The notes under the pieces: model-generated
Told to the model about the DNA's origin: nothing
Database searches by the model: none
The model's input: the letters and a program-made list of their open reading frames with translations, nothing else
Position numbers and translations under genes: made by a program
Source: CAYMSF01 sp964392985
Lineage (GTDB): Bacteria; Verrucomicrobiota; Lentisphaeria; Victivallales; Victivallaceae
DNA length: 51,059 nt
Direction of reading: 5' to 3'
NCBI GenBank assembly: GCA_964392985.1
Contig: CAYMSF010000030.1
Span: 1 to 51,059, forward strand
Part shown: positions 34,775 through 42,884 of the stretch, piece after piece
Layout of the letters: every line of letters begins with the position of its first letter
Position numbering within the stretch: the stretch's first letter is position 1

Positions 34775-34798
34775 TGTTGGTTTTTCGTTCCGCCAACA
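34775..34798 (+). terminator. Weak hairpin after the glycosyltransferase-TPR gene
   Basis: TGTTGG and CCAACA pair around a 12-base loop 41 bp after the stop. An A-run and then TTTTTT follow about 20 bases later. It may help end transcription, but the form is not canonical. Confidence 0.3.
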
Positions 34799-34941
34799 AT
34801 ATCCAGAAAAAAATAATTTTTTACATGATTCAATCTGGTATTTTTAAAAAACATGGCTTTATTATATTTACGGACATTGTAAAAAAGTTTTTTGACTATA
34901 AATTTATTATAAATCAGTTGTGAAAATACGAGGGAACTATC

Positions 34942-36336
34942 ATGTCAATAGAATGCAGTCCGAAAATACCGGCGGAGCTTGACCATGGATTCAAGCCTGC
35001 GGTGTTATGGAATAAGGAATATCGCAGGCTTGTGGCGGCGAGTGGCAACCAAAAGAAGCTGGTGATTGGACTTGAGCGTGGCAACGGTACGGTTTCCACC
35101 TTTGAAACTAATATTTTTCCACACAACTCCGAATACCGGAAATTAAATATAAAGTATGTTGAACGTCTGGTAAAATTTCTATTGTGGATGAAAGGCGGAT
35201 TCAGAGTTATTCTTGCCGGAGAAAACAAGAGTTTAACAGATGATATCAGGTCAATCTATTCTCCCGGCGGCAAAAGAGCATTCGATGCCGAAATCATGGG
35301 CGTGCGAATATATGGCAAGCCGTTTGAGATAATTCACCGCCCGCTCGACAATGCACCGGAAAGCCGCGAAATAGAAGTTAAGCTTGGTGGTCACATGAAT
35401 GGCTGCAGGATAGGTTTTGATTTGGGCGGTTCTGACCGTAAATGTGCAGCAGTGCAGGATGGCAAGGTGATTTTCACCGAAGAAGTGGCATGGGACCCCT
35501 ATTTTCAGAAAAAACCTGAATATCACAAAGACGGAATTCTCGATTCAATCCGTCGGGCAGCGGAAAAATTACCAAGAGTTGATGCCATTGGCGGCAGCGC
35601 CGCTGGTGTATATGTTGATAACCGCCCGCGAATCGCATCGCTTTTCCGCGGAATAAGCAAAGAGGATTTTGAAAATTACATTCAAAATATTTTTGTTGAT
35701 ATTGAGGCTGAATATAAAGTGCCGGTGATAGTTGCAAATGACGGAGAAGTGACGGCTTTAGCCGGGGCGATGTCCATGCAATCAAATGCTGTGCTGGGTC
35801 TTTCCATGGGAACAAGTCAGGCTGCCGGATATGTAAACAGTCACGGTAACATAACTGACTGGTTGAATGAACTGGCTTTTGCCCCGGTCGATTACCGTGA
35901 TGATGCCCCGGTAGATGAATGGTCCGGAGACATTGGTTGTGGTGTACAATATTTTTCTCAACAAGGCGTTGCCCGACTTGCACCGCTTGCCGGAATTTTT
36001 TTACCCGAAACCATGCCGCTTCCGGAACGACTGTTGGCAGTACAAGAGTTGATGAAGGATGGAGATTTCCGCGCCGCTTCCCTTTATCGGACAATTGGCA
36101 CCTGTTTCGGATATGCCATAGCACACTACTCCGACTTTTATGAGATTCGTAATTTGTTGATTCTCGGCCGGGTTACGTCTGGCGAAGGTGGAGAAATAAT
36201 CCTTAGCACCGCAAAAGAAACGTTGAAACTTGAATTCCCGGAACTTGCCGAACAGATTACTTTCCGGACTCCCGATGAACAGTTTAAGCGCCACGGACAG
36301 GCGGTAATTGCCGCAAGCCTGCCTGAAATTAAATAA
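34942..36336 (+). CDS. ROK-family sugar kinase-like protein
   Basis: The C-terminal two thirds of this 464-residue protein carry the ROK actin-like fold: GCRIGFDLGGSDRKCAAVQ (phosphate 1), DAIGGSAAGVYV, VIVANDGEVTALAGAMSM, and LGLSMGTSQAAGYV. The ROK zinc motif (GHxxx...CxCGxxGC) is absent. Residues 1-150 precede the kinase fold and include KKLVIGLERGNGTVSTFETN, which itself looks like an actin-like strand pair, so the protein may have a duplicated or extended N-lobe. It precedes nagA by 16 bp. A GlcNAc or glucosamine kinase would make the NagA substrate, so a sugar-kinase role is likely but not shown. Confidence 0.85.
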   Translation: MSIECSPKIPAELDHGFKPAVLWNKEYRRLVAASGNQKKLVIGLERGNGTVSTFETNIFPHNSEYRKLNIKYVERLVKFLLWMKGGFRVILAGENKSLTDDIRSIYSPGGKRAFDAEIMGVRIYGKPFEIIHRPLDNAPESREIEVKLGGHMNGCRIGFDLGGSDRKCAAVQDGKVIFTEEVAWDPYFQKKPEYHKDGILDSIRRAAEKLPRVDAIGGSAAGVYVDNRPRIASLFRGISKEDFENYIQNIFVDIEAEYKVPVIVANDGEVTALAGAMSMQSNAVLGLSMGTSQAAGYVNSHGNITDWLNELAFAPVDYRDDAPVDEWSGDIGCGVQYFSQQGVARLAPLAGIFLPETMPLPERLLAVQELMKDGDFRAASLYRTIGTCFGYAIAHYSDFYEIRNLLILGRVTSGEGGEIILSTAKETLKLEFPELAEQITFRTPDEQFKRHGQAVIAASLPEIK

Positions 36337-36352
36337 CAGAGGATTTTCGATT

Positions 36353-37507
36353 ATGAAAACTTTAATTAAAAATTGCCATATAATTTCTCCCGACGTTGAA
36401 CTATACAACGGCGCAATACTGCTGGAAAGTAAACTTATCACGGGAGTATATACTGAGGCCGAGACATTACCAGACGCCAGTATTGTTGTTGACGCCGGAG
36501 GAAAGATGACGGTGCCGGGTTTTATCGACATCCATTTTCATGGACGTTCCGGCTACGACTTCTGCGATGCCAGCGCTGAAGGAATGGAACGCATCGGCAT
36601 TGATAAAGTGACCGAAGGCGTTACTTCAATGCTCCCGACAACTTTAACAGTTGAGGAGCAACAACTGAAATCGGCGTTACATACTGCTGCGGAATACAGC
36701 AGAAAAAATATTCATGGGGCGAAAATAGCCGGAATACATCTTGAAGGACCATTCATCAACTGCAAATGTTGCGGAGCACAAAATCCACAATTTGTCAGAA
36801 AGCCGGATATTGATGAAGTAAAACGCCTCGATGCGATCTTCAAAGTACTTAAAGTTTCATTTGCAATTGAATCAGAGGGTGGTACCTCTTTTGTCCGTGA
36901 CTTATTGAGTGCCGGAATTACTCCGTCATGCGCGCACAGTGCAGCGGGTTATGCGGACTTTAAACAAGCTAATTTGCTGGGTCTGCGCAATCTGACTCAT
37001 TTCTGTAATCAAATGACGCCATTGCATCACCGTGATATCGGACTGGTCGGGGCAGGGATGCTTCACGACGAAGTTTTTGTTGAAATGATCTGTGACAAGT
37101 TACACCTTTCTCCCGATATGATTCGTCTTGCATTCAAAGTTAAAGGCGTTGAAAAAATCATCTTGATTACCGATGCCATGCGCGCCGCCGGACTTGCCGA
37201 AGGCGATTATGATATCGGTGGACTGCCAGTCGTCGTCAAAGAGGGCGCCGCCAGGTTGAAATCTAATGGAGCCCTTGCCGGCAGCACCCTGCTCTATTAT
37301 CAGGCACTGAAAAATGTAGTTGACATAACCGGTCTGCCACTGAAAGAATTGATTAAAACCACTTCATGGAATCAAGCGCAGTCTCTCGGTCTAATAAATT
37401 ATGGAAAAATTGAACCGGGCTATTCTGCAGACATATTACTGTTGAACAGCGATTTTTCTCCTGCCGTAGTATTTATTGACGGCATTTCAACAAATTTCCC
37501 GAAATAG
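36353..37507 (+). CDS. nagA: N-acetylglucosamine-6-phosphate deacetylase
   Basis: It removes acetate from GlcNAc-6-phosphate. The start at 36353 has AGAGGA upstream and is 16 bp after the ROK stop. In 384 residues the amidohydrolase signature is seen: HFHGRSGYD (His61, His63), the metal ligand Glu131 in HLEGPF, His195 in CAHSAA, His216 in LTHFCNQM, and Asp274 in ITDAM. One departure stands out: the substrate-contacting His of the usual GAHN/DP is Gln143 (GAQNP), and CxC (Cys138-x-Cys140... KCCG) precedes it. The pairing with the ROK gene suggests salvage of amino sugars from cell wall or mucin-like glycans. Confidence 0.93.
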   Translation: MKTLIKNCHIISPDVELYNGAILLESKLITGVYTEAETLPDASIVVDAGGKMTVPGFIDIHFHGRSGYDFCDASAEGMERIGIDKVTEGVTSMLPTTLTVEEQQLKSALHTAAEYSRKNIHGAKIAGIHLEGPFINCKCCGAQNPQFVRKPDIDEVKRLDAIFKVLKVSFAIESEGGTSFVRDLLSAGITPSCAHSAAGYADFKQANLLGLRNLTHFCNQMTPLHHRDIGLVGAGMLHDEVFVEMICDKLHLSPDMIRLAFKVKGVEKIILITDAMRAAGLAEGDYDIGGLPVVVKEGAARLKSNGALAGSTLLYYQALKNVVDITGLPLKELIKTTSWNQAQSLGLINYGKIEPGYSADILLLNSDFSPAVVFIDGISTNFPK

Positions 37508-37724
37508 TTTTACTCAACGGGTTTTCAGTGTGATTAGCTGCGATTGTCTATAAATAAACCACTGCCGTTGCATCGCAATAAAAACGCCTCGAAAAGCGCT
37601 GAGTCTCTGCCCTTTTTCTCTTTCATATTACAAAATATTCCTGCTTTGCGCCGTCCTAAGACTTGCCAATCAACGAAATTCTGATAGATTAATGGTCCAT
37701 TCGTCCAGGCTGGAGGACAACTGA

Positions 37725-39200
37725 TTGAAACCGGGAATGATGATGGCGAAAAGAATTATAAATTGGAATAGCTGCAATAATTGTTCTATCGTTTTGACCT
37801 GTCTTTTTTCCATTATAACATCCCGTATTTTTTCGCCTTCCTGGTCAATGCTTAAACAATATATTTACATCATCCCAAAACCACTGGCACAATTTCTGAT
37901 AATAGTTGTTTTACTGACCACCGGCATGAATATCTTTGCCGAGAACAGTTTTACGACATCTTCCGGCAATATTATTGAGTTCAAAAAATTTGATAAAAAT
38001 TATTTTGCCACCCTCCAGTATTTGCGACATGTCGATGCCACAATCGGAAGAATCGTCAAAGACTCCTCTGGTTCGAATAAGAGTCAGAAATGTAAATTTT
38101 ATATATCTCCTGACCATCTTGATGGCATAAAAATCGGAAGAATCAATGGTCAGATAACAATTGCACTGAACAGTAATCTGGAAAACTGGAGGAACGATTA
38201 TCAAACTAATCGTAAAATAATTGGAGCGTTGCTGCTGACAAGAATTGGAATTGCCGCGGAGCGATATAATGACGTTATTCCACCATGGATTCTCTCCGGT
38301 TTTGTCGGTCTTTGCCGCCAAAAAGAATTCGCCGCCAAAATTATTGACATAAATTATCTGCCGGGATTGCGTGCTTGCGCAATCGCAGGCAAATACCCGC
38401 GTTTGCGGTCAGTACTGCGTTACCCGATGACGCCAGAGGACAATGGCACCGCCTATGAATTTTATGAAGAAATATGTCGCTTTATGTTGCGCGAAACGTA
38501 TGAGTTGTCCAGCGGGTCAGAAAGTCTGTTGCGCGACATCGTTTTTTTGACCGCAAAAAACAAATACAGCTCTGACGAAATCTTTAATACAACAATCGGT
38601 CGCGTTATCTCTGAAAAATATTCTAAAAATTTCGACTCAAAGCTGCCGGATGAAGAAAAAATTCAAGCATGGTTTGAATATTCCGTCAAAGCAAAAGTAA
38701 TCTCGCCTTTCAGTCCGTTCACCGGCGAACAATTTCGCATCAAGCTTGAATCACTGAAACAGGTCTCCTGTGTTTTGAAAACTGGTAACCGTCAAAATCG
38801 CGAGACATTCACCATCGATCAACTACCGTTAAAATTTGACGAAATCGAGGACAAGAATGCCGTCGTCATCGAAAAACAGCGCATCATTGAGCAAATGGTT
38901 GTCGCCTGCCCGCCGTTATTGTCAGACTCAACCGTTAAATTACATAACGCCATTGCGTCAATCGGCAATGTCAGAAAGGAAAATTTATCCAGACAAATTA
39001 ACGAAATCATAGATAAACTCCAACAGCAACTGAACACACAAATTGCAATCGAAAAGTATCTTAAAGAAACAGAATTCGCGCAACTCCCCTCTGCGTTATT
39101 GTATCACCGTGAAATAAAAGAGGTTAACCGTCCGATATATCAACCCTGGCCAAATCTCTCCAGTTATCTCAGCAAAGAAGAACGCAAATTTCTTGAATGA
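37725..39200 (+). CDS. Secreted protein of unknown function, peptidase-MA-like remnant
   Basis: Two starts are possible. TTG at 37725 has GGAGG eight bases upstream. ATG at 37848 has no binding site but opens a good signal peptide (MLKQYIYIIPKPLAQFLIIV... cut near IFA-EN). The mature part is unassigned. Residues around 175-205 of the long form (KIIGALLLTRIGIAAERYND, then IPPWILSGFVGLCRQ) have the layout of gluzincin 'peptidase MA' proteins, where HExxH is followed by PxWLSEG; here HExxH is lost, so it is probably inactive. The C-terminal third is helical and partly coiled coil (NEIIDKLQQQLNTQI). It stands alone between nagA and the convergent methyltransferase. Confidence 0.65.
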   Translation: MKPGMMMAKRIINWNSCNNCSIVLTCLFSIITSRIFSPSWSMLKQYIYIIPKPLAQFLIIVVLLTTGMNIFAENSFTTSSGNIIEFKKFDKNYFATLQYLRHVDATIGRIVKDSSGSNKSQKCKFYISPDHLDGIKIGRINGQITIALNSNLENWRNDYQTNRKIIGALLLTRIGIAAERYNDVIPPWILSGFVGLCRQKEFAAKIIDINYLPGLRACAIAGKYPRLRSVLRYPMTPEDNGTAYEFYEEICRFMLRETYELSSGSESLLRDIVFLTAKNKYSSDEIFNTTIGRVISEKYSKNFDSKLPDEEKIQAWFEYSVKAKVISPFSPFTGEQFRIKLESLKQVSCVLKTGNRQNRETFTIDQLPLKFDEIEDKNAVVIEKQRIIEQMVVACPPLLSDSTVKLHNAIASIGNVRKENLSRQINEIIDKLQQQLNTQIAIEKYLKETEFAQLPSALLYHREIKEVNRPIYQPWPNLSSYLSKEERKFLE

Positions 39201-39217
39201 CGGACTGCGTTTCGCCT

Positions 39218-40285
39218 TTATGCTGTCATCATGACGTTAATTTTTTCCATGATTGTTGCCGTAGCTCCAGGCACACTTAACACATCACATTCTGAACCGA
39301 GAATAAACGGATGCCCTGATTTTTTCATCTTTTCCAAAATGGCGCAAGTCATTTCTTTGACTTGTGCTTTGGTAATGTCATTATCAGAGTAGAATTTTTT
39401 TGTTGGCAAGTTACCAAAAAGAACGGTATTTTTTGATACGAGTCTTGCATCATCCCAGATATGTCTGGAACTGCCCAAACTCATAATCGCCGGGTCTAAT
39501 TGATTAAACTGCTTCACCATATAATCCGTCAATTCACCACAATCGTGAAAAATCAAATCTCCGTCATATTCTGAAATCAAATCACGAATCCTTTTATTGT
39601 ATGACAACACAAAACGTTCAAAAATATCTGTCCCGGCATCCAGTTGGTTCGGTGATATATATATTTTATTTGCCGCCGGTTCACAAACGCAAATTGCTCT
39701 GGCGCCAGCTTCCAGTTGCATCCGGATCGAACTTAAAATAATCGCACTTGCAGCCTCCAGGGCGGTCTCAACCATTTTCACTTCTTCATCTTCTACCCCG
39801 GTTATTCCCATCCCGGCCAGGTAAACCGCACTGATGGGATCCTTTAATAAGGTAGTCATCAAGGAAAACGGTCCGATGGACATGCCAACCGGCATTAATT
39901 TGCTGTTCTTTGCAACATGTTTTATTGCGTTACAGTTGGCTTGAATACGTTCCGTAACCAGTTGCCGCCCGCTTGTTCCTGACTGAACCGACTCCAACTC
40001 CGCAACCGATAAGTTTCCACTCAACTGCCATTCCTTAACTTTGGGAATCCCCTTTAATCCCAGAAGTGCCACCAACCACTCCTTTTCAAGCGTCAAATCC
40101 ATCAGAGGAAATGCCAGTGGCGTGTTGAAACGCTGCGCCGTTTCTATATAAACCTCGCCAAGCAAAGTGCCATTCACCAACCTCTCTTCATGGTCCGGTT
40201 TTTCTTTCAACACCAAATCCGTGCCAATTGGCATTCGTAACCCTTTTTCTGCCAAATCCAAAAAATATTGCCTTTCCATTTTCAT
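39218..40285 (-). CDS. Uroporphyrinogen decarboxylase-type methyltransferase
   Basis: At 355 residues this matches the UroD/MtaA/CmuA-type methyltransferases that move methyl groups between corrinoid proteins and thiols or tetrahydrofolate. The barrel ends with zinc-ligand regions FHDCGELTDYM (His-x-Cys) and LGSECDVLS. Upstream are FPLMDLTLEKEWL and GPFSLMTTLLKDP, typical of this branch rather than true haem-pathway UroD. AGGAG lies six bases before the start. There is no porphyrin gene nearby. Its divergence from the ech operon, and the corrinoid protein at the window end, support a role in methyl transfer. The methyl donor is not known. Confidence 0.87.
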   Translation of the reverse strand: MKMERQYFLDLAEKGLRMPIGTDLVLKEKPDHEERLVNGTLLGEVYIETAQRFNTPLAFPLMDLTLEKEWLVALLGLKGIPKVKEWQLSGNLSVAELESVQSGTSGRQLVTERIQANCNAIKHVAKNSKLMPVGMSIGPFSLMTTLLKDPISAVYLAGMGITGVEDEEVKMVETALEAASAIILSSIRMQLEAGARAICVCEPAANKIYISPNQLDAGTDIFERFVLSYNKRIRDLISEYDGDLIFHDCGELTDYMVKQFNQLDPAIMSLGSSRHIWDDARLVSKNTVLFGNLPTKKFYSDNDITKAQVKEMTCAILEKMKKSGHPFILGSECDVLSVPGATATIMEKINVMMTA

Positions 40286-40440
40286 CTCCTGTTGTAAAAG
40301 TTAATACCCTGATGCCGATTCATAACAAAGAAATCGCATCTTTCTGTTTTGTTATATATTAACCTTAATAAAACAATTTTCTTCTATTATATTGTCCTGT
40401 TATTGCTCTATTTTATCACTTAAACAGATATATTGCGACG

Positions 40441-40570
40441 TAATGCAAAATAGTCTTTCCTGCATTATGGGTGCTCAAGAATCAATAATGAATGACATTG
40501 ATCGGAGGAAACGGCGTTATTTTACAGATTATGACGCCGGCAATATTATTGCCATTTTTTAGTTTTTTTT
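40441..40570 (+). ncRNA. Candidate structured small RNA or orphan leader
   Basis: Four hairpins with perfect stems follow each other within 130 bases: TAATGCA/TGCATTA (40441-40467, 13-base loop), ATCAAT/ATTGAT (40481-40502), CGGCGT/ACGCCG (40512-40539, 16-base loop), and GGCAAT/ATTGCC (40539-40553, 3-base loop), the last followed by a T-rich tract to 40570. The third and fourth stems share base 40539, so they could compete at their border. No gene precedes on this strand and the next gene starts 350 bp later. It matches no RNA family I can recognise. Confidence 0.45.
40539..40570 (+). terminator. Intrinsic terminator with no upstream gene
   Basis: A six-base stem (GGCAAT/ATTGCC) with an ATT loop is followed by ATTTTTTAGTTTTTTTT. 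This is the clearest intrinsic terminator form in the window, and it marks the end of a plus-strand transcript that contains no recognised gene. Confidence 0.65.
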
Positions 40571-40742
40571 CATAATTAAATATAGAGCCGGCTAAAATAT
40601 AGTAATATTTCTACATGCTCTTTCGTTATTCTTTCATTTTTGCAGGATAATATAGAGCAATAGCGGTGTAAATATAAACCATTTATTATCATGATATTAT
40701 AGTTGTTTTCTGCTTTTACATGAATGTTTTCAGGCAAATAAT

Positions 40743-40770
40743 TTGCATTTTTTTGATATTGGCGTATATT
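40743..40770 (+). promoter_or_regulatory. Predicted promoter of the ech operon
   Basis: TTGCAT (40743-40748), 16 bases, TATATT (40765-40770). The leader before the echA start would be about 145 bases. The -35 box overlaps a small T-tailed hairpin at 40734-40755. Confidence 0.45.
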
Positions 40771-40922
40771 TCGTCGTAATCAAGGGTTCGAATCTACGTG
40801 CTTCATTGTGTCATCTGAAGTTTTACTAATCGGTAAGACTTCTGGTGGTTTCGCGATGTTGTCGCCAGTTAAAAAAGGATTCTACCAAAACTATTCATCT
40901 CGAATTTCTCAGGGATAACAAC

Positions 40923-42884
40923 ATGGACATTAATCTGATACTGTTTATTGCATTAGTTGTAATGCCGATTCTGCTTGGATTGGCAGCATATTTCGCCCCG
41001 TGGTCGCGAGTAAGGAATGTTGCCATACTCTGTTGCACCGTCGTTGTGGCCGCGGCAGGAATCAAGTTGGCCTTTATTCCGGATTTTGTCATCAAGACGT
41101 CGGTTATCTCCAGTCATCTGGCAACAACGCTTGAGATATTAGTTATCGGCATTATTTTTCTGATTGCCTGCAAGCTTCGCAACTGGTGGATTATTTTATT
41201 CAGTATCGCTCAGCTATCTATGGTCGGAGTAGAGATGATATTGTTGCAAACGGGGCATGAAGTAGAAGAACATGTTGTTGATTTTTCGGCGGACCCATTG
41301 ACCAAAATACTGGTGCTGATTACCTCACTGGTCGGTCCTGTTATCGCTATTTATGCCATCGGTTATATGAAAAAACATCAGGAACACGCCCCAAATACTG
41401 CAGCATCACTGGGACAATTCTTCTTTTTCTTCATCGCCTTTCTTGGATTCATGAATGGTCTGGTCATGGCAAATAATCTGAAATGGTTTTCCTTTTTCTG
41501 GGAAGCTACTACACTTTGTTCCTTCATGCTGATTGGTCAGGATGGCACCGTTGAAGCCAGGAAAAATGCAGCGCGCGCCCTGTTGATCAATACTTTCGGC
41601 GGCACCGCATTAATTGCAGGAAGCTTATGGGTGTTGGTTGTTTATAATACTGAATCAATAGAAGGTTTGATGGCGGCAAAAGCCGTTATTCCAATGGTAT
41701 TATTGTGTATCGCTGCATTTACTAAATCAGCATTGCTGCCGTTTCAAAGCTGGCTGCTTGGTGCAATGGTTGCGCCGACACCCGTTTCGGCACTGCTGCA
41801 TTCTGCGACCATGGTAAAGGCCGGTTCTTATCTTGTATTACGACTTTCCCCGGGATTTTACGGGGAAAAAGTAATGTTTGTGATTATGGTGCTCGGTGCA
41901 CTTACCTTTGCCGGCGCCGCCTTGCTGGCGGTAACTCAAAGTAATTCCAAAAAAGTTCTGGCATACTCGACCATTTCCAATTTAGGATTGGTGGTGGCAT
42001 GCGCCGGAATAAATTCTCCTCTCGCCTATTCTGCGGCACTGGCAATAATTTGTTTCCACGCCGTGTCAAAAGGCTTGCTGTTTCTATGCGTTGGCGCTAT
42101 TGAACAAAAACTTGGCAGCCGTGATATTGAAGATATGGGAGGAATATTATTCCGCATGCCGATTACCTCAACCGTAGCGCTGATTGGAATGATGTCCATG
42201 TTACTTCCTCCTTTCGGCATGCTCTTGAGCAAATGGATGGCCATTGAAGCAACCATCCGTTCTCCGCTGATACTGCTTTTTATGGTGCTGGGTAGCGCGT
42301 TAACGGTGTTCTTCTGGTCAAAATGGATTGGTCGAATTCAAACCTCCTCGTACCACCCGAAGTTCATCAAAGAAGAGATGGATCCGAGCATAAAAGTAGC
42401 ACTCTTGACTCTTGCCACCGGTGTGCTTGTGACCGGTTTCGGTTCAATTTGGATATTCAACCGGTTTTTCGCACCGATAGCTTTTGATGTGTTTAAAGAT
42501 ATTGACGGTGTTCCCGTGCAGTTATGGCGTGTATTTGACGCCGTCGGCTCTTTTCCTGCCATTACGTTTTTTGTCGTGCTGGTAATTGTTTTTGCATTAT
42601 ATTGGCTGGTGGTATGGCGGCGATTCAATGAAAACGATGTCCGGTTGCCGTATTTGTGCGGAGAAAACGCAGAATGTTCCGTTTTCAACACTTCCGCTTT
42701 TAATAATTCCGAAGGTACGAGAAGCTATGCTTTCCGCAGTATCGGCGATAAGATTGAAGACTCCTGGTGTTCAACCACATATCTAAAAGGATATATCTCC
42801 GAGAAAAAAGCGACGGTCTGGCTTAATCTTACTGCGTGGCTAGTGATCATCATTCTACTGGGAGAAACTAAACTGTTATGGTAA
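40923..42884 (+). CDS. echA: Ech hydrogenase subunit A (NuoL-like)
   Basis: The 653-residue protein is the large ion-translocating subunit, related to NuoL and Mrp antiporters, with about 15 membrane segments. The antiporter core is visible (NGLVMANNLKWFSFFWEATT, AAFTKSALLPFQSWLLGAM, APTPVSALLHSATMVKAG). The C-terminal region (RLPYLCGENAECSVFNTSAF) is typical of EchA-type proteins. The start at 40923 is chosen over 40845 because it opens directly into the first membrane helix and AGGATA precedes it. It should pump protons or sodium ions when ferredoxin is oxidised by the complex. The gene overlaps echB by 7 bp. Confidence 0.92.
   Translation: MDINLILFIALVVMPILLGLAAYFAPWSRVRNVAILCCTVVVAAAGIKLAFIPDFVIKTSVISSHLATTLEILVIGIIFLIACKLRNWWIILFSIAQLSMVGVEMILLQTGHEVEEHVVDFSADPLTKILVLITSLVGPVIAIYAIGYMKKHQEHAPNTAASLGQFFFFFIAFLGFMNGLVMANNLKWFSFFWEATTLCSFMLIGQDGTVEARKNAARALLINTFGGTALIAGSLWVLVVYNTESIEGLMAAKAVIPMVLLCIAAFTKSALLPFQSWLLGAMVAPTPVSALLHSATMVKAGSYLVLRLSPGFYGEKVMFVIMVLGALTFAGAALLAVTQSNSKKVLAYSTISNLGLVVACAGINSPLAYSAALAIICFHAVSKGLLFLCVGAIEQKLGSRDIEDMGGILFRMPITSTVALIGMMSMLLPPFGMLLSKWMAIEATIRSPLILLFMVLGSALTVFFWSKWIGRIQTSSYHPKFIKEEMDPSIKVALLTLATGVLVTGFGSIWIFNRFFAPIAFDVFKDIDGVPVQLWRVFDAVGSFPAITFFVVLVIVFALYWLVVWRRFNENDVRLPYLCGENAECSVFNTSAFNNSEGTRSYAFRSIGDKIEDSWCSTTYLKGYISEKKATVWLNLTAWLVIIILLGETKLLW

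Larger units (their letters stand above)
40286..40922. other. Intergenic region upstream of ech, 637 bp
   Basis: No protein gene is supported. On the plus strand it contains the four-hairpin structure at 40441-40570, a second small hairpin with a T run at 40734-40755 (GCAAA/TTTGC), and a predicted ech promoter at 40743-40770. The minus-strand methyltransferase promoter must lie near 40290-40400; TATAAT occurs there on the minus strand, around 40390. A short T-arm-like piece near 40781 is not a tRNA. Confidence 0.55.

Noticed and set aside
35474..36124. Minus-strand open frame of 216 codons opposite the ROK gene
   Set aside because: His/Gln/Arg-rich translation of the opposite strand of a well-supported gene.
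39218..40285. True haem-pathway uroporphyrinogen decarboxylase (hemE)
   Set aside because: It has the His-x-Cys and Cys zinc-site pattern of MtaA-type methyltransferases and no porphyrin neighbours.
40781..40806. T-arm-like sequence GGTTCGAATC, as at a tRNA or tmRNA end
   Set aside because: The T stem does not pair beyond one or two bases and no acceptor, D or anticodon arm can be found around it.
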